From Tridacna crocea (lineage: Eukaryota; Mollusca; Bivalvia; Cardiida; Cardiidae), in the NCBI GenBank assembly GCA_943736015.1, contig OX031072.1:9451501-9515500 (forward strand): a DNA stretch of 64,000 bases. Direction: 5' to 3'. Positions 33,812-49,137 of this stretch are shown in pieces. How positions within the stretch are numbered: position 1 is the first letter of the stretch; every line of letters begins with the position of its first letter. The position numbers and the translations under genes are program-made. The notes under the pieces are model-generated. The model saw nothing but the letters and a program-made list of their open reading frames with translations. It ran no database searches and was not told the DNA's origin.

Positions 33812-36800
33812 GACTGCACAACAGCCTTAAAAGAAGACTTTAAATCCACTTTTATGCCTTTTTTTTCACTGTTTTTTATCGAGAAATTATGGCGCCATTT
33901 TGGAGCGATTTTGAAGCTCTCTGATTGGCTGTTGAATATCTGATTGGCTATTGGTTCCCATTCTGATTTGGCTCCTTGGTTCCCATTATGATTTCCTTAA
34001 AGCTTCTCTGATTGGATTATTTCAGAGAGAGAAGAGATTTGATTGGCTGATGGGAAGGGGGGAATATCTGTTTATTCTTAGTAACCTTTTACCACACAAT
34101 GACGTCTTTTAACACCCCTGAAAGAGAAGGCTTTTGAAAATAATCTGAGGAAAGGAGACAATGCAGGTTACCAGCATTTTCTCCTTTTCCCACAATGTTT
34201 ACTACCCTATCAAGAAAAAGTTGATTTTTAGTTCTTCTTACATCTTATTGTATCTTTATGGCCTACTTCTAAATTCATCAAACAAGAACAAGATTTTTTT
34301 ATCGGAAAAAGTTTCCGCAACAGCAAACGGTTGCTTCTGAATTTTATATTTTTGCGCAGCGATTAAACATAAAATTGACTTTTGACTCGCGCGGTCGTCA
34401 AAATTGGTTCAATGTTTTCGTGACCCTGGTAAGAAAACATGGAAAAACTTTGTTTACCTTTCATTTATTTGTTTAACAGGTATCAGTTGCCTCCGAAAGT
34501 GTCAAAGTTGATTTTACGATTTTATGCGCAGCACGTATCAGTCACGTATGGGTGAGATGGTCATCGTAACCAAATCATTGGCCCTAGTGAGAGAAAATGA
34601 AAAAGAAAAATAGAAAAATCCCTATAATTGACTTTAAGCAACAGTTGTCATCTGCTATAAAATATATTCCGTAAGTCGATTCTGCATGTTTTCGCGGGTA
34701 TGTAACTGGCACCTGCGAGACAATAGACAACCTAAATGGGTTTGTCGTCACGGTAAAAAAAGACTTGAGAAGTAAAAAACAGATATCAGAAATTAAGTTC
34801 CCTATATTTGATCCATTAAGCAACAGGTGTCATCTGCTATGAAGTGGTCCGTAAGTCGATTTTTCGCGTTTTCGCGGATACGTAACAGGAACCTATGAGA
34901 CGGTTGTCAACATAAATAGATTTGTCGTCATGGTATAAAGAGATTGGAGGAAAAAAATATACATTAAAAATTTTGTTCCATTTGTTTGATTTATGCAATA
35001 AGAAGCATTCAGTCTTTTTTTAGCCACTTGTCGCATTATTTTCTGGGGTTTTCGCATGAGCGTAACTGGCACATATGAGACGGTAGTCAACGTAACTGGG
35101 TTTCTTGTTGTGGTTTGAAGAGATTAGAAAAATTACACTTCAGTTGCCTTTGTTTGATATATGCAACAGGAAGCAACTAAAAGAGTTTTCAGTCTTTTTT
35201 TAGCCACTTGTCGCATTAATTTCTGGGGCTTTTTTACACTGTACATTGATCACTTTGGCTTATTGAAAGTTTCAATGTGCAGCATTTATTGTGGGCTGAG
35301 TTAGAAAAGCAAATCCAGTTAAGGGCTGGGGGGGGGTGCATCGAGGGTCTAAGGGAAGTAATTCTTGCAAGGGGCTTGAAAAGACCAAAACAAGGTCTGC
35401 TGCGCCCCTATTTTCTTGAATGTTTGGCCATTTTCAGTGAAATCTGGCATGTGTGGATGGTGCATGCCTAGCAATTCGCCAAGGACTGAACAACAGCCTT
35501 TAAAGAAGACTTTAAATCCACTTTTATGCCTTTTTTTTCACTGTTTTTTATCGAGAAATTATAGCGCCATTTTGGAGCGATTTTGAAGCTCTCTGATTGG
35601 CTGTTGAATATCTGATTGGCTATTGGTTCCCATTCTGATTTGGCTCCTTGGTTCCCATTCTGATTTCCTTAAAGCTTCTCTGATTGGATTATTTCAGAGA
35701 GAGAAGAGATTTGATTCGCTGATGGGAAGGGGGGGGGGAATAGCTGTTTATTCTTATTAACCTTTTACCACACAATGACGCCTTTTAACACCCCTGAAAG
35801 AGAAGGCTTTTGAAAATAATCTGAGGAAAGGAGACAATGCAGGTTACCAGCATTTTCTCCTTTTCCCACAATGTTTACTACCCTATCAAAGAAAAAGTTG
35901 ATTTTTAGTTATTCTTACATCTTATTGTATCTTTATGGCCTACTTCTAAATTCTTCAAACAAGAACAAGATTTTTTTATTGGAAAAAGTTTCCGCAACAG
36001 CAAATGGTTGCTTCTGAATTTTATATTTTTGCGCAGCGATTAAACATAAAATTGACTTTTGACTCGCGCGGTCGTCAAAATTGGTTCAATGTTTCCGTGA
36101 CCCTGGTACGAAAACAGAGAAAAACTTTGTTAACCTTTCTTTGATTTGTTTAACAGGTATCAGTTGCCTCCGAAAGTGTCAAAGTTGATTTTACGATTTT
36201 ATGCGCAGCACGTATCAGTCACATATGGGTGAGATGGTCATCGTAACCAAATCATTGGCCCTAGTGAGAGAAAATGAAAAAGAAAAATAGAAAAATCCCT
36301 ATAATTGACTTTAAGCAACAGTTGTCGTCTGCTATAAAATATATTCCGTAAGTCAATTTGCATGTTTTCGCCGGTATGTAACCGGCACCTGTGAGACAAT
36401 AGACAACCTAAATGGGTTTGTCGTCACGGTAAAAAAAGACTTGAGAAGTAAAAAACAGATATCAGAAATTAAGTTCCCTATATTTGATCCATTAAGCAAC
36501 AGGTGTCATCTGCTATGAAGTGGTCCGTAAGTCGATTTTTCGCGTTTTCGCGGATACGTAACCGGAACCTATGAGACAGCTGTCAACATAAATAGATTTG
36601 TCGTCATGGTATAAAGAGATTGGAGGAAAAAAATATACATTAAAAAATTTGTTCCATTTGTTTGATTTATGCAATAAGAAGCATTCAGTCTTTTTTTAGC
36701 CACTTGTCGCATTATTTTCTGGGGTTTTCGCATGAGCCTAACTGGCACATATGAGACGGTAGTCAACGTAACTGGGTTTCTTGTTGTGGTTTGAAGAGAT

Positions 36801-39800
36801 TAGAAAAATTACACTTCAGTTGCCTTTGTTTGATATATGCAACAGGAAGCAACTAAAAGAGTTTTCAGTCTTTTTTTAGCCACTTGTCGCATTAATTTCT
36901 GGGGCTTTTTTATACTGTACATTGATCACTTTGGCTTATTGAAAGTTTCAATGTGCAGCATTTATTGTGGGCTGAGTTAGAAAAGCAAATCCAGTTTAGG
37001 GCTGGGGGGGTGCATCGAGGGTCTAAGGGAAGTAATTCTTGCAAGGGGCTTGAAAAGACCAAAACAAGGTCTGCTGCGCCCCTATTTTCTTAAATGTTTG
37101 GCCATTTTCAGTGAAATCTGGCATGTGTGGATAGTGCATGCCTGGCAGTTCGCCAAGGACTGCACAACAGCCTTTAAAGAAGACTTTAAATCCACTTTTA
37201 TGTCCTTTCTTTCACTGTTTGTTATCGAGAAATTATGGCGCCATTTTGGAGCGATTTTGAAGGTCTCTGATTGGCTGTTGAATATCTGATTGGCTATTGG
37301 TTCCCATTCTGATTTGGCTCCTTGGTTCCCATTCTGATTTCCTTAAAGCTTCTCTGATTGGATTATTTCAGAGAGAGAAGAGATTTGATTCGCTGATGGG
37401 AAGGGGGGGGGGAATAGCTGTTTATTCTTATTAACCTTTTACCACACAATGACGCCTTTTAACACCCCTGAAAGAGAAGGCTTTTGAAAATAATCTGAGG
37501 AAAGGAGACAATGCAGGTTACCAGCATTTTCTCCTTTTCCCACAATGTTTACTACCCTATCAAAGAAAAAGGTGATTTTTAGTTATTCTTACATCTTATT
37601 GTATCTTTATGGCCTACTTCTAAATTCTTCAAACAAGAACAAGATTTTTTTATCGGAAAAAGTTTCCGCAACAGCAAATGGTTGCTTCTGAATTTTATAT
37701 TTTTTCACAGCGATTAAACATAAAATTGACTTTTGACTCGCGCAGTCGTCAAAATTGGTTCAATGTTTTCGTGACCCTGGTAAGAAAACAGGGAAAAACT
37801 TTGTTTACCTTTCTTTGATTTGTTTAACAGGTATCAGTTGCCTCCGAAAGTGTCAAAGTTGATTTTACGATTTTATGCGCAGCACGTATCAGTCACGTAT
37901 GGGTGAGATGGTCATCGTAACCAAATCATTGGCCCTAGTGAGAGAAAATGAAAAAGAAAAATAGAAAAATCCCTATAATTGACTTTAAGCAACAGTTGTC
38001 GTCTGCTATAAAATATATTCCGTAATTCGATTTTGCATGTTTTCGCGGGTATGTAACCGGAACCTGCGAGACAGTAGACAACCTAAATGGGTTTGTCGTC
38101 ACGGTAAAAAAAGACTTGAGAAGTAAAAAACAGATATCAGAAATTAAGTTCCCTATATTTGATCCATTAAGCAACAGGTGTCATCTGCTATGAAGTGGTC
38201 CGTAAGTCGATTTTTCGCGTTTTCGCGGATACGTAACCGGAACCTATGAGACAGCTGTCAACATAAATGGATTTGTCGTCATGGTATAAAGAGATTGGAG
38301 GAAAAAAATATACATTAAAAATTTTGTTCCATTTGTTTGATTTATGCAATAAGAAGCATTCAGTCTTTTTTTAGCCACTTGTCGCATTATTTTCTGGGGT
38401 TTTCGCATGAGCGTAACTGGCACATATGAGACGGTAGTCAACGTAACTGGGTTTCTTGTTGTGGTTTGAAGAGATTAGAAAAATTACACTTCAGTTGCCT
38501 TTGTTTGATATATGCAACAGGAAGCAACTAAAAGAGTTTTCAGTCTTTTTTTAGCCACTTGTCGCATTAATTTCTGGGGCTTTTTTACACTGTACATTGA
38601 TCACTTTGGCTTATTGAAAGTTTCAATGTGCAGCATTTATTGTGGGCTGAGTTAGAAAAGCAAATCCAGTTAAGGGCTGGGGGGGGTGCATCGAGGGTCT
38701 AAGGGAAGTAATTCTTGCAAGGGGCTTGAAAAGACCAAAACAAGGTCTGCTGCGCCCCTATTGTCTTAAATGTTTGGCCATTTTCAGTGAAATCTGGCAT
38801 GTGTGGATGGTGCATGCCTGGCAGTTCGCCAAGGACTGCACAACAGCCTTTAAAGAAGACTTTAAATCCACTTTTATGCCTTTTTTTTCACTGTTTTTTA
38901 TCGAGAAATTATGGCGCCATTTTGGAGCGATTTTGAAGCTCTCTGATTGGCTGTTGAATATCTGATTGGCTATTGGTTCCCATTCTGATTTGGCTCCTTG
39001 GTTCCCATTCTGATTTCCTTAAAGCTTCTCTGATTGGATAATTTCAGAGAGAGAAGAGATTTGATTGGCTGATGGGAAGGGGGGGGGGAATAGCTGTTTA
39101 TTCTTATTAACCTTTTACTACACAATGACGCCTTTTAACACCCCTGAAAGAGAAGGCTTTTGAAAATAATCTGCGGAAAGGAGACAATGCAGGTTACCAG
39201 CATTTTCTCCTTTTCCCACAATGTTTACTACCCTATCAAAGAAAAAGTTGATTTTTAGTTATTCTTACATCTTATTGTATCTTTATGGCCTACTTCTAAA
39301 TTCTTCAAACAAGAACAAGATTTTTTTATCGGAAAAGTTTCCGCAACAGCAAACGGTTGCTTCTGAATTTTATATTTTTGCGCAGCGATTAAACATAAAA
39401 TTGACTTTTGACTCGCGCGGTCGTCAAAATTGGTTCAATGTTTTCGTGACCCTGGTAAGAAAACAGGGAAAAACTTTGTTTACCTTTCATTTATTTGTTT
39501 AACAGGTATCAGTTGCCTCCGAAAGTGTCAAAGTTGATTTTACGATTTTATGCGCAGCACGTATCAGTCACGTATGGGTGAGATGGTCATCGTAACCAAA
39601 TCATTGGCCCTAGTGAGAGAAAATGAAAAAGAAAAATAGAAAAATCCCTATAATTGACTTTAAGCAACAGTTGTCGTCTGCTATAAAATATATTCCGTAA
39701 GTCAATTTTGCATGTTTTCGCGGGTATGTAACCGGCAACTGCGAGACAATAGACAACCTAAATGGGTTTGTCGTCACGGTAAAAAAAGACTTGAGAAGTA

Positions 39801-42800
39801 AAAAACAGATATCAGAAATTAAGTTCCCTATATTTGATCCATTAAGCAACAGGTGTCATCTGCTATGAAGTGGTCTGTAAGTCGATTTTTCGCGTTTTTG
39901 CGGATACGTAACCGGAACCTATGAGACGGTTGTCAACATAAATAGATTTGTCGTCATGGTATAAAGAGATTGGCGGAAAAAAATATACATTAAAAATTTT
40001 GTTCCATTTGTTTGATTTATGCAATAAGAAGCATTCAGTCTTTTTTTAGCCACTTGTCGCATTATTTTCTGGGGTTTTCGCATGAGCGTAACTGGCACAT
40101 ATGAGACGGTAGTCAACGTAACTGGGTTTCTTGTTGTGGTTTGAAGAGATTAGAAAAATTACACTTCAGTTGCCTTTGTTTGATATATGCAACAGGAAGC
40201 AACTAAAAGAGTTTTCAGTCTTTTTTTAGCCACTTGTCGCATTAATTTCTGGGGCTTTTTTACACTGTACATTGATCACTTTGGCTTATTGAAAGTTTCA
40301 ATGTGCAGCATTTATTGTGGGCTGAGTTAGAAAAGCAAATCCAGTTAAGGGCTGGGGGGATGCATCGAGGGTCTAAGGGAAGTAATTCTTGCAAGGGGCT
40401 TGAAAAGACCAAAACAAGGTCTGCTGCGCCTCTATTTTCTTAAATGTTTGGCCATTTTAAGTGAAATCTGGCATGTGTGGATGGTGCATGCCTGGCAGTT
40501 CGCCAAGAACTGCACAACAGCCTTTAAAGAAGACTTTAAATCCACTTTTATGTCCTTTTTTTCACTGTTTTTTATCGAGAAATTATGGCGCCATTTTGGA
40601 GCGATTTTGAAGCTCTCTGATTGGCTGTTGAATATCTGATTGGCTATTGGTTCCCATTCTGATTTGGCTCCTTGGTTCCCATTCTGATTTCCTTAAAGCT
40701 TCTCTGATTGGATAATTTCAGAGAGAGAAGAGATTTGATTCGCTGATGGGAAGGGGGGGGAATAGCTGTTTATTCTTATTAACCCTTTACCACACAATGA
40801 CGCCTTTTAACACCCCTGAAAGAGAAGGCTTTTGAAAATGATCTGAGGAAAGGAGACAATGCAAGTTACCAGCATTTTCTCCTTTTCCCACAATGTTTAC
40901 TACCCTATCAAAGAAAAAGTTGATTTTTAGTTATTCTTACATCTTATTGTATCTTTATGGCCTACTTCTAAATTCTTCAAACAAGAACAAGATCTTTTTA
41001 TCGGAAAAAGTTTCCGCAACAGCAAACGGTTGCTTCTGAATTTTATATTTTTGCGCACCGATTAAACATAAAATTGACTTTTGACTCGCGCGGTCGTCAA
41101 AATTGGTTCAATGTTTTCGTGACCCTGGTAAGAAAACAGGGAAAAACTTTGTTTACCTTTCTTTGATTTGTTTAACAGGTATCAGTTGCCTCCGAAAGTG
41201 TCAAAGTTGATTTTACGATTTTATGCGCAGCACGTATCAGTCACATATGGGTGAGATGGTCATCGTAACCAAATCATTGGCCCTAGTGAGAGAAAATGAA
41301 AAAGAAAAATAGAAAAATCCCTATAATTGACTTTAAGCAACAGTTGTCGTCTGCTATAAAATATATTCCGTAAGTCGATTTTGCATGTTTTCGCGGGTAT
41401 GTAACCGGCACCTGCGAGACAATAGACAACCTAAATGGGTTTGTCGTCACGGTAAAAAAAGACTTGAGAAGTAAAAAACAGATATCAGAAATTAAGTTCC
41501 CTATATTTGATCCATTAAGCAACAGGTGTCATCTGCTATGAAGTGGTCTGTAAGTCGATTTTTCGCGTTTTCGCGGATACGTAACCAGAACCTATGAGAC
41601 GGTTGTCAACATAAATAGATTTGTCGTCATGGTATAAAGAGATTGGAGGAAAAAAATATACATTAAAAATTTTGTTCCATTTGTTTGATTTATGCAATAA
41701 GAAGCATTCAGTCTTTTTTTAGCCACTTGTCGCATTATTTTCTGGGGTTTTCGCATGAGCGTAACTGGCACATATGAGACGGTAGTCAACGTAACTGGGT
41801 TTCTTGTTGTGGTTTGAAGATATTAGAAAAATTACACTTCAGTTGCCTTTGATTGATATATGCAACAGGAAGCAACTAAAAGAGTTTTCAGTCTTTTTTT
41901 AGCCACTTGTCGCATTAATTTCTGGGGCTTTTTTACACTGTACATTGATCACTTTGGCTTATTGAAAGTTTCAATGTGCAGCATTTATTGTGGGCTGAGT
42001 TAGAAAAGCAAATCCAGTTAAGGGCTGGGGGGGTGCATCGAGGGTCTAAGGGAAGTAATTCTTGCAAGGGACTTGAAAAGACCAAAACAAGGTCTGCTGC
42101 GCCCCTATTTTCTTAAATGTTTGGCCATTTTCAGTGAAATCTGGCATGTGTGGATGGTGCATGCCTGGCAGTTCGCCAAGGACTGCACAACAGCCTTTAA
42201 AGAAGACTTTAAATCCACTTTTATGCCTTTTTTTTCACTGTTTTTTATCGAGAAATTATGGCGCCATTTTGGAGCGATTTTGAAGCTCTCTGATTGGCTG
42301 TTGAATATCTGATTGGCTATTGGTTCCCATTCTGATTTGGCTCCTTGGTTCCCATTCTGATTTCCTTAAAGCTTCTCTGATTGGATAATTTCAGAGAGAG
42401 AAGAGATTTGATTGGCTGATGGGAAGGGGGGGGAATAGCTGTTTATTCTTATTAACCTTTTACCACACAATGACGCCTTTTAACACCCCTGGCTTTCGAA
42501 AATAATCTGAGGAAAGGAGACAATGCAGGTTACCAGCATTTTCTCCTTTTCCCACAATGTTTACTACCCTATCAAAGAAAAAGTTGATTTTTAGTTATTC
42601 TTACATCTTATTGTATCTTTATGGCCTACTTCTAAATTCTTCAAACAAGAACAAGATTTTTTTATCGGAAAAAGTTTCCGCAACAGCAAACGGTTGCTTC
42701 TGAATTTTATATTTTTGCGCAGCGATTAAACATAAAATTGACTTTTGACTCGCGCGGTCACAAAATTGGTTGAATGTTTTCGTGACCCTGGTAAGAAAAC

Positions 42801-45800
42801 AGGGAAAAACTTTGTTTACCTTTCTTTGATTTGTTTAACAGGTATCAGTTGCCTCTGAAAGTGTCAAAATTGATTTTACGATTTTATGCGCAGCACGTAT
42901 CAGTCACATATGGGTGAGATGGTCATCGTAACCAAATCATTGGCCCTAGTGAGAGAAAATGAAAAAGAAAAATAGAAAAATCCCTATAATTGACTTTAAG
43001 CAACAGTTGTCGTCTGCTATAAAATATATTCCGTAAGTCGATTTTGCATGTTTTCGCGGGTATGTAACCGGCACCTGCGAGACAATAGACAACCTAAATG
43101 GGTTTGTCGTCACGGTAAAAAAAAACTTGAGAAGTAAAAAACAGATATCAGAAATTAAGTTCCCTATATTTGATCCATTAAGCAACAGGTGTCATCTGCT
43201 ATGAAGTGGTCCGTAAGTCGATTTTTCGCGTTTTCGCGGATACGTAACCGGAACCTATGAGACGGTTGTCAACATAAATAGATTTGTCGTCATGGTATAA
43301 AGAGATTGGAGGAAAAAAATATACATTAAAAATTTTGTTCCATTTGTTTGATTTATGCAATAAGAAGCATTCAGTCTTTTTTTAGCCACTTGTCGCATTA
43401 TTTTCTGGGGTTTTCGCATGAGCGTAACTGGCACATATGAGACGGTAGTCAACGTAACTGGGTTTCTTGTTGTGGTTTGAAGATATTAGAAAAATTACAC
43501 TTCAGTTGCCTTTGTTTGATATATGCAACAGGAAGCAAGTAAAAGAGTTTTCAGTCTTTTTTTAGCCACTTGTCGCATTAATTTCTGGGGCTTTTTTACA
43601 CTGTACATTGATCACTTTGGCTTATTGAAAGTTTCAATGTGCAGCATTTATTGTGGGCTGAGTTAGAAAAGCAAATCCAGTTAAGGGCTGGGGGGGTGCA
43701 TCGAGGGTCTAAGGGAAGTAATTCTTGCAAGGGGCTTGAAAAGACCAAAACAAGGTCTGCTGCGCCCCTATTTTCTTAAATGTTTGGCCATTTTCAGTGA
43801 AATCTGGCATGTGTGGATGGTGCATGCCTGGCAGTTCGCCAAGGACTGCACAACAGCCTTTAAAGAAGACTTTAAATCCACTTTTATGCCTTTTTTTTCA
43901 CTGTTTTTTATCGAGAAATTATGGCGCCATTTTGGAGCGATTTTGAAGCTCTCTGATTGGCTGTTGAATATCTGATTGGCTATTGGTTCCCATTCTGATT
44001 TGGCTCCTTGGTTCCCATTCTGATTTCCTTAAAGCTTCTCTGATTGGATAATTTCAGAGAGAGAAGAGATTTGATTGGCTGATGGGAAGGGGGGGAATAG
44101 CTGTTTATTCTTATTAACCTTTTACCACACAATGACGCCTTTTAACACCCCTGAAAGAGAAGGCTTTTGAAAATAATCTGAGGAAAGGAGACAATGCAGG
44201 TTACCAGCATTTTCTCCTTTTCCCACAATGTTTACTACCCTATCAAAGAAAAAGTTGATTTTTAGTTATTCTTACATCTTATTGTATCTTTATGGCCTAC
44301 TTCTAAATTCTTCAAACAAGAACAAGATTTTTTTATCGGAAAAAGTTTCCGCAACAGCAAACGGTTGCTTCTGAATTTTATATTTTTGCGCAGCGATTAA
44401 ACATAAAATTGACTTTTGACTCGCGCGGTCGTCAAAATTGGTTGAATGTTTTTGTGACCCTGGTAAGAAAACAGGGAAAAACTTTGTTTACCTTTCTTTG
44501 ATTTGTTTAACAGGTATCAGTTGCCTCCGAAAGTGTCAAAGTTGATTTTACGATTTTATGCGCAGCACGTATCAGTCACATATGGGTGAGATGGTCATCG
44601 TAACCAAATCATTGGCCCTAGTGAGAGAAAATGAAAAAGAAAAATAGAAAAATCCCTATAATTGACTTTAAGCAACAGTTGTCGTCTGCTATAAAATATA
44701 TTCCGTAAGTCGATTTTGCATGTTTTCGCGGGTATGTAACCGGCACCTGCGAGACAATAGACAACCTAAATGGGTTTGTCGTCACGGTAAAAAAAGACTT
44801 GAGAAGTAAAAAACAGATATCAGAAATTAAGTTCCCTATATTTGATCCATTAAGCAACAGGTGTCATCTGCTATGAAGTGGTCCGTAAGTCGATTTTTCG
44901 CGTTTTCGCGGATACGTAACCGGAACCTATGAGACGGTTGTCAACATAAATAGATTTGTCGTCATGGTATAAAGAGATTGGAGGAAAAAAATATACATTA
45001 AAAATTTTGTTCCATTTGTTTGATTTATGCAATAAGAAGCATTCAGTCTTTTTTTAGCCACTTGTCGCATTATTTTCTGGGGTTTTCGCATGAGCGTAAC
45101 TGGCACATATGAGACGGTAGTCAACGTAACTGGGTTTCTTGTTGTGGTTTGAAGAGATTAGAAAAATTACACTTCAGTTGCCTTTGTTTGATATATGCAA
45201 CAGGAAGCAAGTAAAAGAGTTTTCAGTCTTTTTTTAGCCACTTGTCGCATTAATTTCTGGGGCTTTTTTACACTGTACATTGATCACTTTGGCTTATTGA
45301 AAGTTTCAATGTGCAGCATTTATTGTGGGCTGAGTTAGAAAAGCAAATCCAGTTAAGGGCTGGGGGGGGTGCATCGAGGGTCTAAGGGAAGTAATTCTTG
45401 CAAGGTGCTTGAAAAGACCAAAACAAGGTCTGCTGCGCCCCTATTTTCTTAAATGTTTGGCCATTTTCAGTGAAATCTGGCATGTGTGGATGGTGCATGC
45501 CTGGCAGTTCGCCAAGGACTGCACAACAGCCTTTAAAGAAGACTTTAAATCCACTTTTATGCCTTTTTTTTCACTGTTTTTTATCGAGAAATTATGGCGC
45601 CATTTTGGAGCGATTTTGAAGCTCTCTGACTGGCTGTTGAATATCTGATTGGCTATTGGTTCCCATTCTGATTTGGCTCCTTGGTTCCCATTCTGATTTC
45701 CTTAAAGCTTCTCTGATTGGATAATTTCAGAGAGAGAAGAGATTTGATTGGCTGATGGGAAGGGGGGGGGGAATAGCTGTTTATTCTTATTAACCTTTTA

Positions 45801-48800
45801 CCACACAATGACGCCTTTTAACACCCCTGAAAGAGAAGGCTTTTGAAAATAATCTGAGGAAAGGAGACAATGCAGGTTACCAGCATTTTCTCCTTTTCCC
45901 ACAATGTTTACTACCCTATCAAAGAAAAAGTTGATTTTTAGTTATTCTTACATCTTATTGTATCTTTATGGCCTACTTCTAAATTCTTCAAACAAGAACA
46001 AGATCTTTTTATCGGAAAAAGTTTCCGCAACAGCAAACGGTTGCTTCTGAATTTTATATTTTTGCGCAGCGATTAAACATAAAATTGACTTTTGACTCGC
46101 GCGGTCGTCAAAATTGGTTGAATGTTTTCGTGACCCTGGTAAGAAAACAGGGAAAAACTTTGTTTACCTTTCTTTGATTTGTTTAACAGGTATCAGTTGC
46201 CTCCGAAAGTGTCAAAGTTGATTTTACAATTTTATGCGCAGCACGTATCAGTCACATATGGGTGAGATGGTCATCGTAACCAAATCATTGGCCCTAGTGA
46301 GAGAAAATGAGAAAGAAAAATAGAAAAATCCCTATAATTGACTTTAAGCAACAGTTGTCGTCTGCTATAAAATATATTCCGTAAGTCGATTTTGCATGTT
46401 TTCGCGGGTATGTAACCGGCACCTGCGAGACAATAGACAACCTAAATGGGTTTGTCGTCACGGTAAAAAAAGACTTGAGAAGTAAAAAACAGATATCAGA
46501 AATTAAGTTCCCTATATTTGATCCATTAAGCAACAGGTGTCATCTGCTATGAAGTGGTCCGTAAGTCGATTTTTCGCGTTTTCGCGGATACGTAACCGGA
46601 ACCTATGAGACGGTTGTCAACATAAATAGATTTGTCGTCATGGTATAAAGAGATTGGAGGAAAAAAATATACATTAAAAATTTTGTTCCATTTGTTTGAT
46701 TTATGCAATAAGAAGCATTCAGTCTTTTTTTAGCCACTTGTCGCATTATTTTCTGGGGTTTTCGCATGAGCGTAACTGGCACATATGAGACGGTAGTCAA
46801 CGTAACTGGGTTTCTTGTTGTGGTTTGAAGAGATTAGAAAAATTACACTTCAGTTGCCTTTGTTTGATATATGCAACAGGAAGCAAGTAAAAGAGTTTTC
46901 AGTCTTTTTTTAGCCACTTGTCGCATTAATTTCTGGGGCTTTTTTACACTGTACATTGATCACTTTGGCTTATTGAAAGTTTCAATGTGCAGCATTTATT
47001 GTGGGCTGAGTTAGAAAAGCAAATCCAGTTAAGGGCTGGGGGGGTGCATCGAGGGTCTAAGGGAAGTAATTCTTGCAAGGGGCTTGAAAAGACCAAAACA
47101 AGGTCTGCTGCGCCCCTATTTTCTTAAATGTTTGGCCATTTTCAGTGAAATCTGGCATGTGTGGATGGTGCATGCCTGGCAGTTCGCCAAGGACTGCACA
47201 ACAGCCTTTAAAGAAGACTTTAAATCCACTTTTATGCCTTTTTTTTCACTGTTTTTTATCGAGAAATTATGGCGCCATTTTGGAGCGATTTTGAAGCTCT
47301 CTGATTGGCTGTTGAATATCTGATTGGCTATTGGTTCCCATTCTGATTTGGCTCCTTGGTTCCCATTCTGATTTCCTTAAAGCTTCTCTGATTGGATAAT
47401 TTCAGAGAGAGAAGAGATTTGATTGGCTGATGGGAAGGGGGGGGGAATAGCTGTTTATTCTTATTAACCTTTTACCACACAATGACGCCTTTTAACACCC
47501 CTGAAAGAGAAGGCTTTTGAAAATAATCTGAGGAAAGGAGACAATGCAGGTTACCAGCATTTTCTCCTTTTCCCAAAATGTTTACTACCCTATCAAAGAA
47601 AAAGTTGATTTTTAGTTATTCTTACATCTTATTGTATCTTTATGGCCTACTTCTAAATTCTTCAAACAAGAACAAGATTTTTTTATCGGAAAAAGTTTCC
47701 GCAACAGCAAACGGTTGCTTCTGAATTTTATATTTTTGCGCAGCGATTAAACATAAAATTGACTTTTGACTCGCGCGGTCGTCAAAATTGGTTCAATGTT
47801 TTCGTGACTCTGGTAAGAAAACAGGGAAAAACTTTGTTTACCTTTCTTTGATTTGTTTAACAGGTATCAGTTGCCTCCGAAAGTGTCAAAGTTGATTTTA
47901 CGATTTTATGCACAGCACGTATCAGTCACGTATGGGTGAGATGGTCATCGTAACCAAATCATTGGCCCTAGTGAGAGAAAATGAAAAAGAAAAATAGAAA
48001 AATCCCTATAATTGACTTTAAGCAACAGTTGTCGTCTGCTATAAAATATATTCCGTAAGTCGATTTTGCATGTTTTCGCGGGTATGTAACCGGCACCTGC
48101 GAGACAATAGACAACCTAAATGGGTTTGTCGTCACGGTAAAAAAAGACTTGAGAAGTAGAAAACAGATATCAGAAATTAAGTTCCCTATATTTGATCCAT
48201 TAAGCAACAGGTGTCATCTGCTATGAAGTGGTCCGTAAGTCGATTTTTCGCGTTTTCGCGGATACGTAACCGGAACCTATGAGACGGTTGTCAACATAAA
48301 TAGATTTGTCGTCATGGTATAAAGAGATTGGAGGAAAAAAATATACATTAAAAATTTTGTTCCATTTGTTTGATTTATGCAATAAGAAGCATTCAGTCTT
48401 TTTTTAGCCACTTGTCGCATTATTTTCTGGGGTTTTCGCATGAGCGTAACTGGCACATATGAGACGGTAGTCAACGTAACTGGGTTTCTTGTTGTGGTTT
48501 GAAGAGATTAGAAAAATTACACTTCAGTTGCCTTTGTTTGATATATGCAACAGGAAGCAACTAAAAGATTTTTCAGTCTTTTTTTAGCCACTTGTCGCAT
48601 TAATTTCTGGGGCTTTTTTACACTGTACATTGATCACTTTGGCTTATTGAAAGTTTCAATGTGCAGCATTTATTGTGGGCTGAGTTAGAAAAGCAAATCC
48701 AGTTAAAGGCTGGGGGGGTGCATCGAGGGTCTAATGGAAGTAATTCTTGCAAGGGGCTTGAAAAGACCAAAACAAGGTCTGCTGCGCCCCTATTTTCTTA

Positions 48801-48975
48801 AATGTTTGGCCATTTTCAGTGAAATCTGGCATGTGTGGATGGTGCATGCCTGGCAGTTCGCCAAGGACTGCACAACAGCCTTTAAAGAAGACTTTAAATC
48901 CACTTTTATGCCTTTTTTTTCACTGTTTTTTATCGAGAAATTATGGCGCCATTTTGGAGCGATTTTGAAGCTCTC

Positions 48976-49105
48976 TGATTGGCTGTTGAATATCTGATTG
49001 GCTATTGGTTCCCATTCTGATTTGGCTCCTTGGTTCCCATTCTGATTTCCTTACAGCTTCTCTGATTGGATAATTTCAGAGAGAGAAGAGATTTGATTGG
49101 CTGAT
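48976..49105 (-). promoter_or_regulatory. Inverted CCAAT-box cluster in the satellite monomer
   Basis: Five ATTGG pentamers within about 130 bp, three of them as GATTGGCT, whose complement AGCCAATC fits the NF-Y consensus well. The cluster is present in essentially every monomer. Just before it, GGCGCCATTTTGG includes a YY1-like CCATTTT core. Function is inferred from motifs only. Confidence 0.35.
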
Positions 49106-49137
49106 GGGAAGGGGGGGGAAATAGCTGTTTATTCTTA

